From: Holophagaceae bacterium
GTDB lineage: Bacteria; Acidobacteriota; Holophagae; Holophagales; Holophagaceae
Reading direction: 5' to 3'
Assembly (NCBI GenBank): GCA_025361205.1
Contig: JANYAS010000148.1
Span: forward strand, 1-39,528
DNA: 39,528 bases
Below are positions 8,905 through 16,075 of this stretch, piece by piece; positions within the stretch are counted from its first letter, which is position 1; every line of letters begins with the position of its first letter. The notes under the pieces were generated by a model. It saw only the letters and a list, made by a program, of their open reading frames with translations, was not told the origin of the DNA and ran no database searches. Position numbers and translations under genes: made by a program.

Positions 8905-8928
8905 ATTTCGGATCTTGGATACCGAAAT
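8905..8928. promoter_or_regulatory. Perfect 7+7 bp inverted repeat across the YwiC-like start codon
   Basis: ATTTCGG (8905-8911) and CCGAAAT (8922-8928) are perfect inverted arms separated by ten bases. The second arm includes the A and T of the start ATG at 8927. It could be a protein operator or an RNA hairpin that hides the start codon. No clear Shine-Dalgarno sequence precedes this start. Confidence 0.45.
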
Positions 8929-9694
8929 GACCCACACCCTTCCCCCCTGGCGTTCCCTCTTCCCTGCCGAGCACGGCAGTTGGTTCATGCTCGGCTTTCC
9001 GCTGGTCCTGGGGCTGCTGCTCAAACCCTGTCCCGCAGCGTTTCTGCTGGGTCTCGCCGCCCTGGCCTTCTTCCTGGGACGCCCCCCGCTCCGCCGCATC
9101 CTCAGCGGCCAGAAGGAGCCCCTGCAACTCCGAGCCCTGGTTCTGTTCGGGGGCCTTGCTGTGCTCTTCGGAATGCTCGCCCTGGTCCTTTCGGGCCCCC
9201 GGTTCCTGATTCCCCTGGCCTTCGTGGCACCCCTCATCTTCTTCGCCCTGCGCGCCGACCTTCAGCGTACCGTTCGAACCCTCACGGTGGAACTGGCGGC
9301 CCAGGGCGCCTTCGCGGGCCTGGCGGCCACCATGCTGGTGGCAGGCGGCAGCACCTGTGGCGAGGCCGGTCGCGTCTGGCTGTTGGTCACCCTTGTAGGG
9401 GGCGCCAACCTGGCCCATGTGCGGCGGTTCCTGGGCCACGCCCACCAGCTCGACCCCCTGGAGCTGAAGCGCCGCCTGCTCCCCGTCCACGCCCTGCATC
9501 TGCTCTTGCTCGGGGCCTCGGCCTTCCTGCTGGCGCCCCGGGGCCTCATGGGCTTGCTGTGGACTGGCTGGACGGTCCTGCTCTATCTGAGGGCCCTGGT
9601 GCCCTACCGTCCCCTCCCGGCCCGCACCCTGGGCTGGCGGGAAGGGGGCCTGAGCGTGCTGGGTCTCCTGCTGCTCTGGCGCGCCCTGCTCTGA
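8927..9694 (+). CDS. YwiC-like integral membrane protein
   Basis: This 255-residue protein has about seven or eight hydrophobic segments. The N-terminal signature FPAEHGSWFMLGFPL resembles the YwiC-like family pattern around an E-H-G-x-W motif. The molecular function of that family is not known. In Bacillus subtilis ywiC lies between fnr and the nar genes, so its location beside a nitrate island here supports a role linked to nitrate respiration or its membrane assembly (inference). ATG 8927 is chosen because the family motif starts about ten residues later; the in-frame ATG at 8861 would overlap the preceding gene and add an unrelated 22 residues. A 24-bp dyad covers the start. Confidence 0.7.
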   Translation: MTHTLPPWRSLFPAEHGSWFMLGFPLVLGLLLKPCPAAFLLGLAALAFFLGRPPLRRILSGQKEPLQLRALVLFGGLAVLFGMLALVLSGPRFLIPLAFVAPLIFFALRADLQRTVRTLTVELAAQGAFAGLAATMLVAGGSTCGEAGRVWLLVTLVGGANLAHVRRFLGHAHQLDPLELKRRLLPVHALHLLLLGASAFLLAPRGLMGLLWTGWTVLLYLRALVPYRPLPARTLGWREGGLSVLGLLLLWRALL

Positions 9695-9746
9695 CCCTTG
9701 CCCCGACATCGGTCACAATCGGGCTGGACTCCGGAATCCACCCCTC

Positions 9747-10073
9747 AGAGTGTGTTTTAGAATTCGCACGACCCGCGCTGGGAGCGACGGGCGAGCCTGG
9801 CTAGGACAGGGCCCGCTGGCATGGTGGTTCCATGTTGAGGGCCCTGGACAATGTCAGGCCCTCCGCCTTACGCCACGCGGTGCGTGGCTCCCGCTCGCAA
9901 GCTAGCGGAGGCGGAGCCTCCCCGCCGCCCCAGCCCGAAGGGACGAGGTCCAGCCGCGCGCCCAGCAGCGTTGGCGCGCTCGAACGATGTCCCGCATCGC
10001 CCATCGCGCGCCGCCTTGCCAGATCACGCGGCTGGACATCGTCGCGGATCGAGGGAATTCTGAAACACACTCT
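9747..10073. mobile_element. MITE-like element with 31-bp terminal inverted repeats
   Basis: The left end (9747-9777) and the reverse complement of the right end (10043-10073) match at 27 of 31 positions and share the core AGAGTGTGTTT and AGAATTC. The 327-bp interior has no convincing gene; long open frames here are GC-driven. It contains several hairpins, such as GGAGGC/GCCTCC around 9905-9920 and GAGGGCC/GGCCCTC around 9837-9863. No transposase and no clear target-site duplication are seen. It fills the YwiC-Rrf2 gap, and its right end overlaps the presumed -35 region of the Rrf2 gene. The call as a non-autonomous element rests on structure only. Confidence 0.6.
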
Positions 10074-10086
10074 AAGATCCTATAAT
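10058..10086 (+). promoter_or_regulatory. Sigma-70-like promoter of the first Rrf2 gene
   Basis: TTCTGA (10058-10063), a 17-base spacer and a perfect TATAAT (10081-10086) lie 18 bases before the Rrf2 start. The -35 hexamer and most of the spacer lie inside the right terminal repeat of the MITE-like element. A palindrome ATTCCGGAAT (10097-10106) covers the start codon. Confidence 0.55.
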
Positions 10087-10104
10087 CAGAAAAAGGATTC
10101 CGGA

Positions 10105-10551
10105 ATGCTCTTCTCCACCGCCACTGGCTATGCCCTGCGCGCCCTCGCGGCCCTTCCCGAGGACGGGACCTTCAGCCTAGCAAAGGACCTGGCCTCCCAA
10201 CTGGAGCTGCCGGGACCGTACCTCGCCAAGATCCTCCAGGGCCTCGTGCAGGCCGACATCCTGGCTTCCGTGCGCGGACCCAAGGGCGGGTTCCGCCTCA
10301 CTCGGCCCTCCCATCGCATCACGGTTGGGGAGGTAGTGATCGCCCTGGAAGGGCCCCATTCCCTGGACGGCTGCATCATGGGCTTTCCCACCTGTGGCGG
10401 GGATGACCCCTGCCCGCTCCATGACGCCTGGGGTGTTGTAAAGGCCCAGGTGGTGGCGTCCATGACCGAGGCCACCATCCGGGATCTGCAACTCATGGAC
10501 ATCCGGCATCAGAAAGAAGCCAGGGATCGGATTCCCGGCAAGAAGCCCTGA
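10105..10551 (+). CDS. Rrf2-family transcriptional regulator with three-Cys cluster motif
   Basis: This 148-residue protein has an N-terminal winged helix (ATGYALRAL, then LPGPYLAKILQGL and the wing GPKGGFRLTRP). A metal-cluster segment follows with Cys spaced C-X6-C-X5-C, ending CPLH. Family members such as IscR, NsrR and RsrR bind a [2Fe-2S] or [4Fe-4S] cluster here and sense NO, iron-sulfur status or redox. ATG 10105 is the true start; the same frame is open back to 9832, but that stretch lies in the MITE-like element and has no domain. A close paralog lies at 14336-14821. I infer control of the surrounding nitrate genes. Which signal it senses cannot be read from sequence. Confidence 0.85.
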   Translation: MLFSTATGYALRALAALPEDGTFSLAKDLASQLELPGPYLAKILQGLVQADILASVRGPKGGFRLTRPSHRITVGEVVIALEGPHSLDGCIMGFPTCGGDDPCPLHDAWGVVKAQVVASMTEATIRDLQLMDIRHQKEARDRIPGKKP

Positions 10552-10583
10552 GCAAGGGGCCTTGACCCTTCCCTTTTTCACTC

Positions 10584-10604
10584 AAATTAGGACTTGGTTA
10601 TCCT
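10584..10604. promoter_or_regulatory. Candidate operator upstream of the CopD-like gene
   Basis: AAATTAGGAC (10584-10593) followed five bases later by TATC repeats the pattern found in the narK-type promoter at 14255-14273. The AGGA/TCCT arms form a short dyad. It lies 44 bases before the next start codon. A shared Rrf2-type operator is the suggested reading. Confidence 0.4.
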
Positions 10605-10647
10605 TTCCTTTCGGGCGACAGGGTGAATCCCACCCATACTCGATGTC

Positions 10648-11097
10648 ATGCTCCGACAAACCTTGATCTTCCTGCATCTTTCCAGCGCCATCGTTTGGGT
10701 TGGCGGAATGTTCTTCGCCTATTTCTGCCTTCGCCCCGCAGTTGCGCAGGTTCTTGATCCGCCCAAAAGGTTGCCACTCTGGGTTGCGACCTTTGATCGG
10801 TTCTTTCTATTCGTTGCATATGCAGTTGTCGTCATCGTCCTGAGTGGCTTCTTCATGCTTTTCCAGACAGGATTCAGGGTCGCGCCCCTTGGTTGGCAAA
10901 TCATGATGGTTTTGGGTTTGGTGATGGCCAGTGTGTTCGGTTACATCTATCTCATTCTCTATCCCAAACTACGAGCCCACAGCGCCGCTTCTGAATGGTC
11001 AGAAGCAGCGCTATTCCTGAATAAAACGCGGATTCTCGTCGGTCTGAATCTCTTGCTTTCACTGTGTGCCATGGCTTCCGTGATGTTCTTAAAGTGA
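10648..11097 (+). CDS. CopD-like small integral membrane protein
   Basis: This 149-residue protein has four predicted membrane helices. It opens LIFLHLSSAIVWVGGMFFAYFC, with an HLSSAIVWVGG pattern like the CopD/heme-binding small membrane protein families, and one conserved-looking His in helix 1. Such proteins are linked to copper or heme handling, or to unknown respiratory roles. It lies between the first Rrf2 gene and the narK pair, converging on the latter. Its codon use is less GC-rich than its neighbours, which may mean a different origin. The function is not established. Confidence 0.6.
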   Translation: MLRQTLIFLHLSSAIVWVGGMFFAYFCLRPAVAQVLDPPKRLPLWVATFDRFFLFVAYAVVVIVLSGFFMLFQTGFRVAPLGWQIMMVLGLVMASVFGYIYLILYPKLRAHSAASEWSEAALFLNKTRILVGLNLLLSLCAMASVMFLK

Positions 11098-11159
11098 GCC
11101 GCTGATAGGAGCTCGGGCCGCCTCAAGCGCCCTCAACTCGGTCCCAGCGACACCACGAT

Positions 11160-12689
11160 CTAACAATGCACTTCGGCGTTCTTCCGCGCGTAGTACCACC
11201 AGTTGAGGACAAGGCAAACAACGTAGAAGGCAGCAAAGCCGTAGAGGGCGAATTCCACCTTTCCTGCATCCACCTGGATCTTGAAGATGGCCGGGATGAT
11301 GAAAGCGCCATAGGCTGCCCCTGCGGACGTCCAGCCTAGAACCGGACCGGCGAGCTTGGGCTCGAAAATGAAAGGCACCATTTGAAAGGTGGAGCCGTTG
11401 CCCAGGCCCGAGGCCACGAAGAGCAGCAGGAAGAGGATGAGGAAGGGCATGAAGTGGACAGCGGGATCGGGCGCGGACTGGGCCAGCTTGACGAAGTGGG
11501 CCACGCCCACCGCGCCGAGAATCATCAGTACGGTGGCCCACTGGGTCACGCGTGAGCCACGGAACTTGTCCGAGAGCATGCCGCCAATGGGTCGCACGAG
11601 GGAGCCCACCAGAGGCCCCAGGAAGGCATAGGCCAGGGGGTTGGGGCTATGCGGATTCAGCACACCCACGGGGTAGCGTCCAAACACCACCTTGATCAGC
11701 AGAGGTAAAGCGGAACTGAAGCCGATGAAGCTGCCGAAGGTCATGAGGTAAAGCACCGTCATGATCCAGGTGTGCTTCTTGGGGAAGATGGCGAACTGGG
11801 CGTCGAGGCCCGTCTTGATCTTGCCGGGGAGGAGCTTCATCAGTCTCAGGCAGACGAGGATCGTCAGCACCAGTACGCCCATCTGGGCAGCGAGGCCCAG
11901 CTTGAAACGCAACAACAGGAGGACGCCCATGGCTGTGGCGGCGAAGCCGATGACATGGAGTCCGAGGATCTTCAGCAAGGCGACACGGGTGGGTTCGCAA
12001 TCCTGGTCTTCGCGGTTGTCCATGAGGAACCAGGCCAGGACTGCCACGACGATCAGGAAGGGTACCCAGACCAGGGCACCGTTCTGAACCCAAAGCTGGC
12101 GGCCGGCGGCATTCAGATGCGGGGCTCCTGCCAACGCGCCGAACATCGAAGCGCCCATGACTGAAGGCACCAGGATCTGCATGATGCTGACGCCCAGATT
12201 GCCGATACCGGCATTCAAGCCCAGGGCCAGGCCGGCCAGGCGCTTGGGGAAGAAGCCGTTGATGTTGGCCATGGAGGAGGCGAAGTTGCCGCCGCCGATG
12301 CCACTGAGGGCAGCCAGAATCGTAAACGTGGCAAAGGGCGTGGCCTTGTCCTGCAGGGCGATGCCCGCACCCAGGGCGGGGGCCACCAGCAAGGCCGTGG
12401 TGAGCGCCACGGTGTTGCGGCCTCCGGCCAGGCTCACCAGGAAGGAACTGGGAATACGCAACGTGGCGCCACTCAGCCCCGCAATGCTGATGAGGGTGAA
12501 GAGCTGGGCTGGGGTGAAGGGGAAGCCAGCCTCCTTCATGCGGACCGTCAGCACGCTCCAGAACATCCAAATGGAGAATGCGGACAGCAGGGCGGGCACG
12601 GAGACGGCAAGGTTTCGCCATGCGATGCGACTGCCGCCCGCGGCCCAGGCTTGGGCATCCTCGGGGTTCCAGTCAGTGAGTTTGGCCAT
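11160..12689 (-). CDS. narK: Nitrate/nitrite MFS transporter, NarK/NarU type
   Basis: This 509-residue, roughly 12-helix major facilitator of the NNP family should exchange nitrate for nitrite across the inner membrane. The N-terminal half resembles E. coli NarK in layout: an ISVP-like helix 1, GGNFASSMANINGFFPK, and the nitrate signature LNAGIGNLGVSIMQ. The second signature region is GWTSAGAAYGAF. I place the start at ATG 12689, after GGAG; the frame is open upstream to 13067, but that part overlaps the other transporter and is not protein-like. It follows the narK1-type gene by 14 bp, so both are one transcript. Confidence 0.9.
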   Translation of the reverse strand: MAKLTDWNPEDAQAWAAGGSRIAWRNLAVSVPALLSAFSIWMFWSVLTVRMKEAGFPFTPAQLFTLISIAGLSGATLRIPSSFLVSLAGGRNTVALTTALLVAPALGAGIALQDKATPFATFTILAALSGIGGGNFASSMANINGFFPKRLAGLALGLNAGIGNLGVSIMQILVPSVMGASMFGALAGAPHLNAAGRQLWVQNGALVWVPFLIVVAVLAWFLMDNREDQDCEPTRVALLKILGLHVIGFAATAMGVLLLLRFKLGLAAQMGVLVLTILVCLRLMKLLPGKIKTGLDAQFAIFPKKHTWIMTVLYLMTFGSFIGFSSALPLLIKVVFGRYPVGVLNPHSPNPLAYAFLGPLVGSLVRPIGGMLSDKFRGSRVTQWATVLMILGAVGVAHFVKLAQSAPDPAVHFMPFLILFLLLFVASGLGNGSTFQMVPFIFEPKLAGPVLGWTSAGAAYGAFIIPAIFKIQVDAGKVEFALYGFAAFYVVCLVLNWWYYARKNAEVHC

Positions 12690-12703
12690 GGGAATCTCCG
12701 AGG

Positions 12704-14236
12704 TCAGGTTCCGGTGGGTTCGACGACTTCCGCTGAGGCAAGGGCAGATTTCGGCTGCTCGAAGCGGGTGTAGAGGGTTTCGTTTTGCTCGCGGGTGATC
12801 CGGCGCACCACAGTGTGAAGCCAGACCAGGCAGATGGTCGATAGGACCATGAGGAACATCCACATGGTCGTCCACAGGCCCGTGGCGCGGAGCAGGTAGC
12901 CGAAGAGGATGGGTCCGGCGAATCCGCCGAGGCCGCCGATCACGCCCACGATGCCGCCCACCACCCCAACCTCGTCCGGGAAGTAGTCCGGGATATAGCG
13001 GTAGACGGCGGCCTTCCCGATCCCCCATACGATCCCCACCATGAAGACGAGGAAGGTGAAGATCCACACGTTGGCCTGGAAGAACACATGGGTGGTGCCC
13101 GAGGCCAGCAACTGCCGTTTCTTCACACGGTCACCCGGCTTCACCACGGCGGTCTGCCAGAAGCGGCTCTGGGGAAGCACCATCATCTTCTCGTTCTGGG
13201 CGTCCGGTTCGGGACTCTTGATGCGAAGGGGATAGGTCGTGTCGCCGACTGTGATGTGTTCGGCACTCACCTCGGATACCACGCCACCAATCTGGGCGAG
13301 CACGGAGGGACCGGGGCTCTCGATGGACATGCGCGGCACCATGAGGGCCGCACAGGCGAAGATGCTGAGCCCGAAGGTCCAGTACATCACCATCCGGGCC
13401 CCGAAACGGTCGGACATCCAGCCGCCGGCTGCACGGATGAGACCCGAAGGGAGGCTGAATAGGGAGGCCAGGAGCCCCGCCATCACCAAGCTCATGCCGT
13501 AGACGCCCACGTAGTAGGGGATCAACCACTGGGCCAGGGCCACGAAACAGCCGAAGACGAGGAAGTAGTAGAGCCCGAAGCGCCACACGCGGACGTTGCT
13601 CAACGGAGCGAGCAACTGGCCGAACGACTTCCCTTTCGCGGCTTCCACTTTCTTTTCCTGGGTGGTCAGGAAGAAGACCACGGCCATGACCAGGAGGGCT
13701 CCGGCATAGATCTTGGGCAGTGTCCGCCAGGCCTCCAGATTGCTCCCGCCAGCGGTGAGTTTCCTGAGGAGCAATGGGGCCCCCATGCTGGTGATGGCAG
13801 ATCCCGCGTTGCCTGCCCCGAAGATGCCCAGGGCCGTACCCTGGCGGGCCTTGCTGAACCATACGCTTGAATAGGCGATGCCCACTGCGAAGGCCGCCCC
13901 GGACAATCCAAAGCCGAGAGAGGCCAGGATGAAGCCCTGGTAGCTGTTGACGTTGCCCAGCAGCCAGGTGGGCAAGGCGGCGAGCAACAGCAGGATGGTG
14001 TAGACCTTCCGGCCACCGAAGCGATCCGTCAGCAGACCCACGGGCAGTCGCATGACGGAACCCGTAAGCACCGGGATTCCGATGAGCCATCCGATCTGGG
14101 CGGTGTCCCAGCGGAAGAGACCGTTCTCCACCAGGAAGGTGACCAGGACCCCGTTCAGGGTCCATACGGCGAAGCAGAGGGTGAAGGCCAGGGTGCTCAT
14201 GGCCAGAGCTGCGTAGGCTTGGGACCGTTCCGGCAT
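12704..14236 (-). CDS. Nitrate transporter, NarK1-like, with soluble insert
   Basis: This 510-residue major facilitator of the NNP family has DRFGGRK in loop 2-3 and the nitrate signatures AGNAGSAITSMGAP (about residues 141-154) and GVIGGLGGFAGP (about 431-442). An extra hydrophilic stretch of about 80 residues, near 303-385, separates the presumed helices 8 and 9; its end (KPGDRVKKRQLLASG) recalls a barrel-sandwich or lipoyl-like half-motif. The start is ATG 14236 with GGAG six bases upstream. The pairing with a NarK/NarU-type gene resembles the NarK1-NarK2 pairs of denitrifiers, where one is a proton symporter and one an antiporter. Transport mode here is inferred. Confidence 0.87.
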   Translation of the reverse strand: MPERSQAYAALAMSTLAFTLCFAVWTLNGVLVTFLVENGLFRWDTAQIGWLIGIPVLTGSVMRLPVGLLTDRFGGRKVYTILLLLAALPTWLLGNVNSYQGFILASLGFGLSGAAFAVGIAYSSVWFSKARQGTALGIFGAGNAGSAITSMGAPLLLRKLTAGGSNLEAWRTLPKIYAGALLVMAVVFFLTTQEKKVEAAKGKSFGQLLAPLSNVRVWRFGLYYFLVFGCFVALAQWLIPYYVGVYGMSLVMAGLLASLFSLPSGLIRAAGGWMSDRFGARMVMYWTFGLSIFACAALMVPRMSIESPGPSVLAQIGGVVSEVSAEHITVGDTTYPLRIKSPEPDAQNEKMMVLPQSRFWQTAVVKPGDRVKKRQLLASGTTHVFFQANVWIFTFLVFMVGIVWGIGKAAVYRYIPDYFPDEVGVVGGIVGVIGGLGGFAGPILFGYLLRATGLWTTMWMFLMVLSTICLVWLHTVVRRITREQNETLYTRFEQPKSALASAEVVEPTGT

Positions 14237-14249
14237 GGCGGCTCCGGGA

Positions 14250-14277
14250 ATTATAAATTAGGACATCTATATCTTAA
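14250..14277 (-). promoter_or_regulatory. narK1-narK promoter with palindromic operator
   Basis: On the minus strand a perfect TATAAT (14250-14255) lies 14 bases before the transporter start. Directly upstream, in the -35/-10 spacer, is the near-palindrome TTAGGACATCTATATCTTAA (14258-14277, plus-strand reading), a natural repressor position. The AAATTAGGAC part is shared with 10584-10593. An Rrf2 protein is the likely binder (inference). Confidence 0.55.
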
Positions 14278-14335
14278 AATAAACCATTGACGGAAAGGTA
14301 AGGAGGTAATTCGGGTCATAGGTCTGTAAATGGCA

Positions 14336-14821
14336 TTACACCGGGGCAGCTACCGGGCTATCCGAATCCTCAGGGGGGCCAGACCCGTGCTGGGCTAACT
14401 GGAGATCACGGAGGGAAGTCGTTGCCAGGACTGTGGTCAGTAGGTTTTGAAGGAGATCCCAGGCCGGTCGAATGGGGCAGTGGCAGCCATCCTTGTCGCC
14501 GTGATGCCCCAGAAGGCATTCCTCAAAGGGTTCGGGACCTTCCATGGCTGAGACGATGTCTTTCAGCGTGATGTGTTCGGGGGCCCTGTTTAGGCGGAAG
14601 CCGCCAGTGGGGCCCCGTTGGGACTCCAGGATTCCGGCGTGGCCAAGCGTCTGAAGGATCTTGGCCAGGAAGGGGCCGGGAATGCCGACCTCGCTGGCCA
14701 GGTTGCGGGCCAAACGATAGGTGCCGTCGTCAGGCAGGCAAACCAGGGCCTGCAACGCATACCGGGTTGGCGCGTGGAAGATGCTGCGCGGATGGGGCAA
14801 GCCGGATTCGGAATGGTGCAT
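14336..14821 (-). CDS. Second Rrf2-family regulator with unusual Cys spacing
   Basis: This 161-residue paralog of the protein at 10105-10551 has the same winged-helix segments (APTRYALQAL, IPGPFLAKILQTL, GPTGGFRLNRA). Its cluster segment is C-X10-C-X-C, ending CPIR. The first and third Cys keep the paralog's spacing, but the middle Cys is displaced and two His lie between, so the cluster may be ligated differently. The ribosome site before ATG 14821 is weak. The gene is divergent from the nar-ACIII operon and downstream of the narK promoter region, so regulation of either is plausible. Confidence 0.82.
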   Translation of the reverse strand: MHHSESGLPHPRSIFHAPTRYALQALVCLPDDGTYRLARNLASEVGIPGPFLAKILQTLGHAGILESQRGPTGGFRLNRAPEHITLKDIVSAMEGPEPFEECLLGHHGDKDGCHCPIRPAWDLLQNLLTTVLATTSLRDLQLAQHGSGPPEDSDSPVAAPV

Positions 14822-15181
14822 GAACCGTCCAGGGGGATTTAAAAGGATTTAATGATCCGAATATAAGCACGGATGGATTGGCACGCCATGCCCAATTTCA
14901 TGGGGTTTCCAAAAAATCACTGCTGCGGGCCATGGTTGCCAAGACATTACGAAGAGGTCGTTCGGCGGGGTGATGAGATTGGTGAGAATAAATTAGTTGT
15001 GAACTAAAAATTTGTAAATATAATTATTTAAGCATTTGCAAAATGGTCACAAATTCAACATCTTTTTTGTCAGCCCCCTTGCGCGGACCCGAAAAGGCGG
15101 CTCATACTTGGGCACTATTTCCGATCATTTCATCCTAAAACTGCCTACGTTCGACGTCGGCCGCTCCGTCGAGGAGGTGTT
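14822..15181. other. Divergent promoter region of the nar-ACIII operon
   Basis: This 360-base stretch has no gene. It contains GGATTTAA direct repeats at 14834-14852 close to the Rrf2 start, and an AT-rich block at 14985-15060. The perfect dyad TTAGTT-GTG-AACTAA (14993-15007) lies in that block and is a good operator candidate. A GAGGAGG ribosome site sits at 15171-15177. Confidence 0.5.
14993..15007. promoter_or_regulatory. Perfect palindrome upstream of the nar operon
   Basis: TTAGTT and AACTAA are perfect 6-bp arms around GTG, within an AT-rich block 175 bases before the first operon gene. No canonical Fnr box (TTGAT-N4-ATCAA) is seen in the region, so the binding protein is unknown; one of the two Rrf2 proteins is a candidate. 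Confidence 0.4.
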
Positions 15182-15991
15182 GTGTTCCCCAGGACCGCAC
15201 CACGACTGGCTTTGCTATCAGTTCTGATGAGCCTTTTGCCCGGGGGCCTGGCCGCTCAGGACGCCGAGGTCCAGTTCCGAAAGAGCTGCATGAGCTGCCA
15301 CACCATCGGAGCTGGCCGAAAGGTGGGCCCGGATCTCAAGGGGCTAGGGCAACGCCGACCCCACGACTGGTCGGCCCGTTTCATCCAGATGCCCTCCAGC
15401 CTCCTGGATGGGGGTGATCCCACGGCGGCTTCCCTCCTCCGGGAGTTCAACGGCACGCGGATGCCTGACCTGGGGGTCACAACCGCCGAAGCCCTGGCCC
15501 TGCTCAAGCTCATCGACGACACCACGGCCGCCGGCAGGACCCTCGGCACCGCGGCCATCTCTCGCCCGGCGACCGCCGCTGACATCCGGGGTGGGCAACA
15601 GCTTTTCCTGGGCTTGACCCGCTTTGCTTCAGGAGCGCCCTCCTGCCTGTCCTGCCACAGCGCCCAGGGCCTCCGCGGCTTTGGGGGTGGCCGATTGGGG
15701 CCTGACTTGACGGGGGCCTCCGGGAAGTTGGGCATCGGTCTCGTGTCCGCCATTGAGAATCCTGCCTTCCCTACCATGCAAGGGGTCTTCCAGAAGACCC
15801 CCATCACCGCAGAAGAGGCTTTTCAGGTGGGATCTTTCCTCAAAAGCATCAGCTCCCAGCCCCCGGCTCGGACCGACATGGTGTTCCCAGTTCTCGGGAT
15901 CGTCGGCCTCATCTCCGGAATGTTGCTGAGTGGCCACCTCGGTCGCCGCCGCCTCCGCGGCGTGCGCCGCAACCTCAAGCACCGAGGTTGA
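15182..15991 (+). CDS. Diheme c-type cytochrome, NarC-like
   Basis: This 269-residue protein starts at GTG 15182 after GAGGAGG. A signal peptide (cleavage near LAA/QD) exports it. Two heme sites follow: CMSCH with a KVGPDLKGLG segment typical of class I cytochromes, and CLSCH with LGPDLTG. A C-terminal hydrophobic helix (about residues 232-250) followed by basic residues would anchor it in the inner membrane, facing the periplasm. It is the first gene of the nar operon; in Thermus the nar operon also begins with a diheme cytochrome, NarC, needed for Nar function. Here it could link NarGHI or the downstream ACIII to periplasmic carriers. The NarC name is by position and type only. Confidence 0.8.
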   Translation: MFPRTAPRLALLSVLMSLLPGGLAAQDAEVQFRKSCMSCHTIGAGRKVGPDLKGLGQRRPHDWSARFIQMPSSLLDGGDPTAASLLREFNGTRMPDLGVTTAEALALLKLIDDTTAAGRTLGTAAISRPATAADIRGGQQLFLGLTRFASGAPSCLSCHSAQGLRGFGGGRLGPDLTGASGKLGIGLVSAIENPAFPTMQGVFQKTPITAEEAFQVGSFLKSISSQPPARTDMVFPVLGIVGLISGMLLSGHLGRRRLRGVRRNLKHRG

Positions 15992-16075
15992 TGCTGTCCG
16001 TGCGGGAACCAGGCAAAGCCGGCTTCCCACACCTGATCCCGGAATGAATAGATATGAATCCAGGAAGGAAATGAC

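Noticed and set aside
9832..10104. N-terminal extension of the first Rrf2 protein
   Set aside because: It is translated MITE-like DNA upstream of the promoter; the domain starts at ATG 10105.
12690..13067. N-terminal extension of the narK frame
   Set aside because: It overlaps the 3' end of the upstream transporter in another frame and reads as low-complexity His/Arg/Pro; ATG 12689 has a ribosome site and matches the NarK start.
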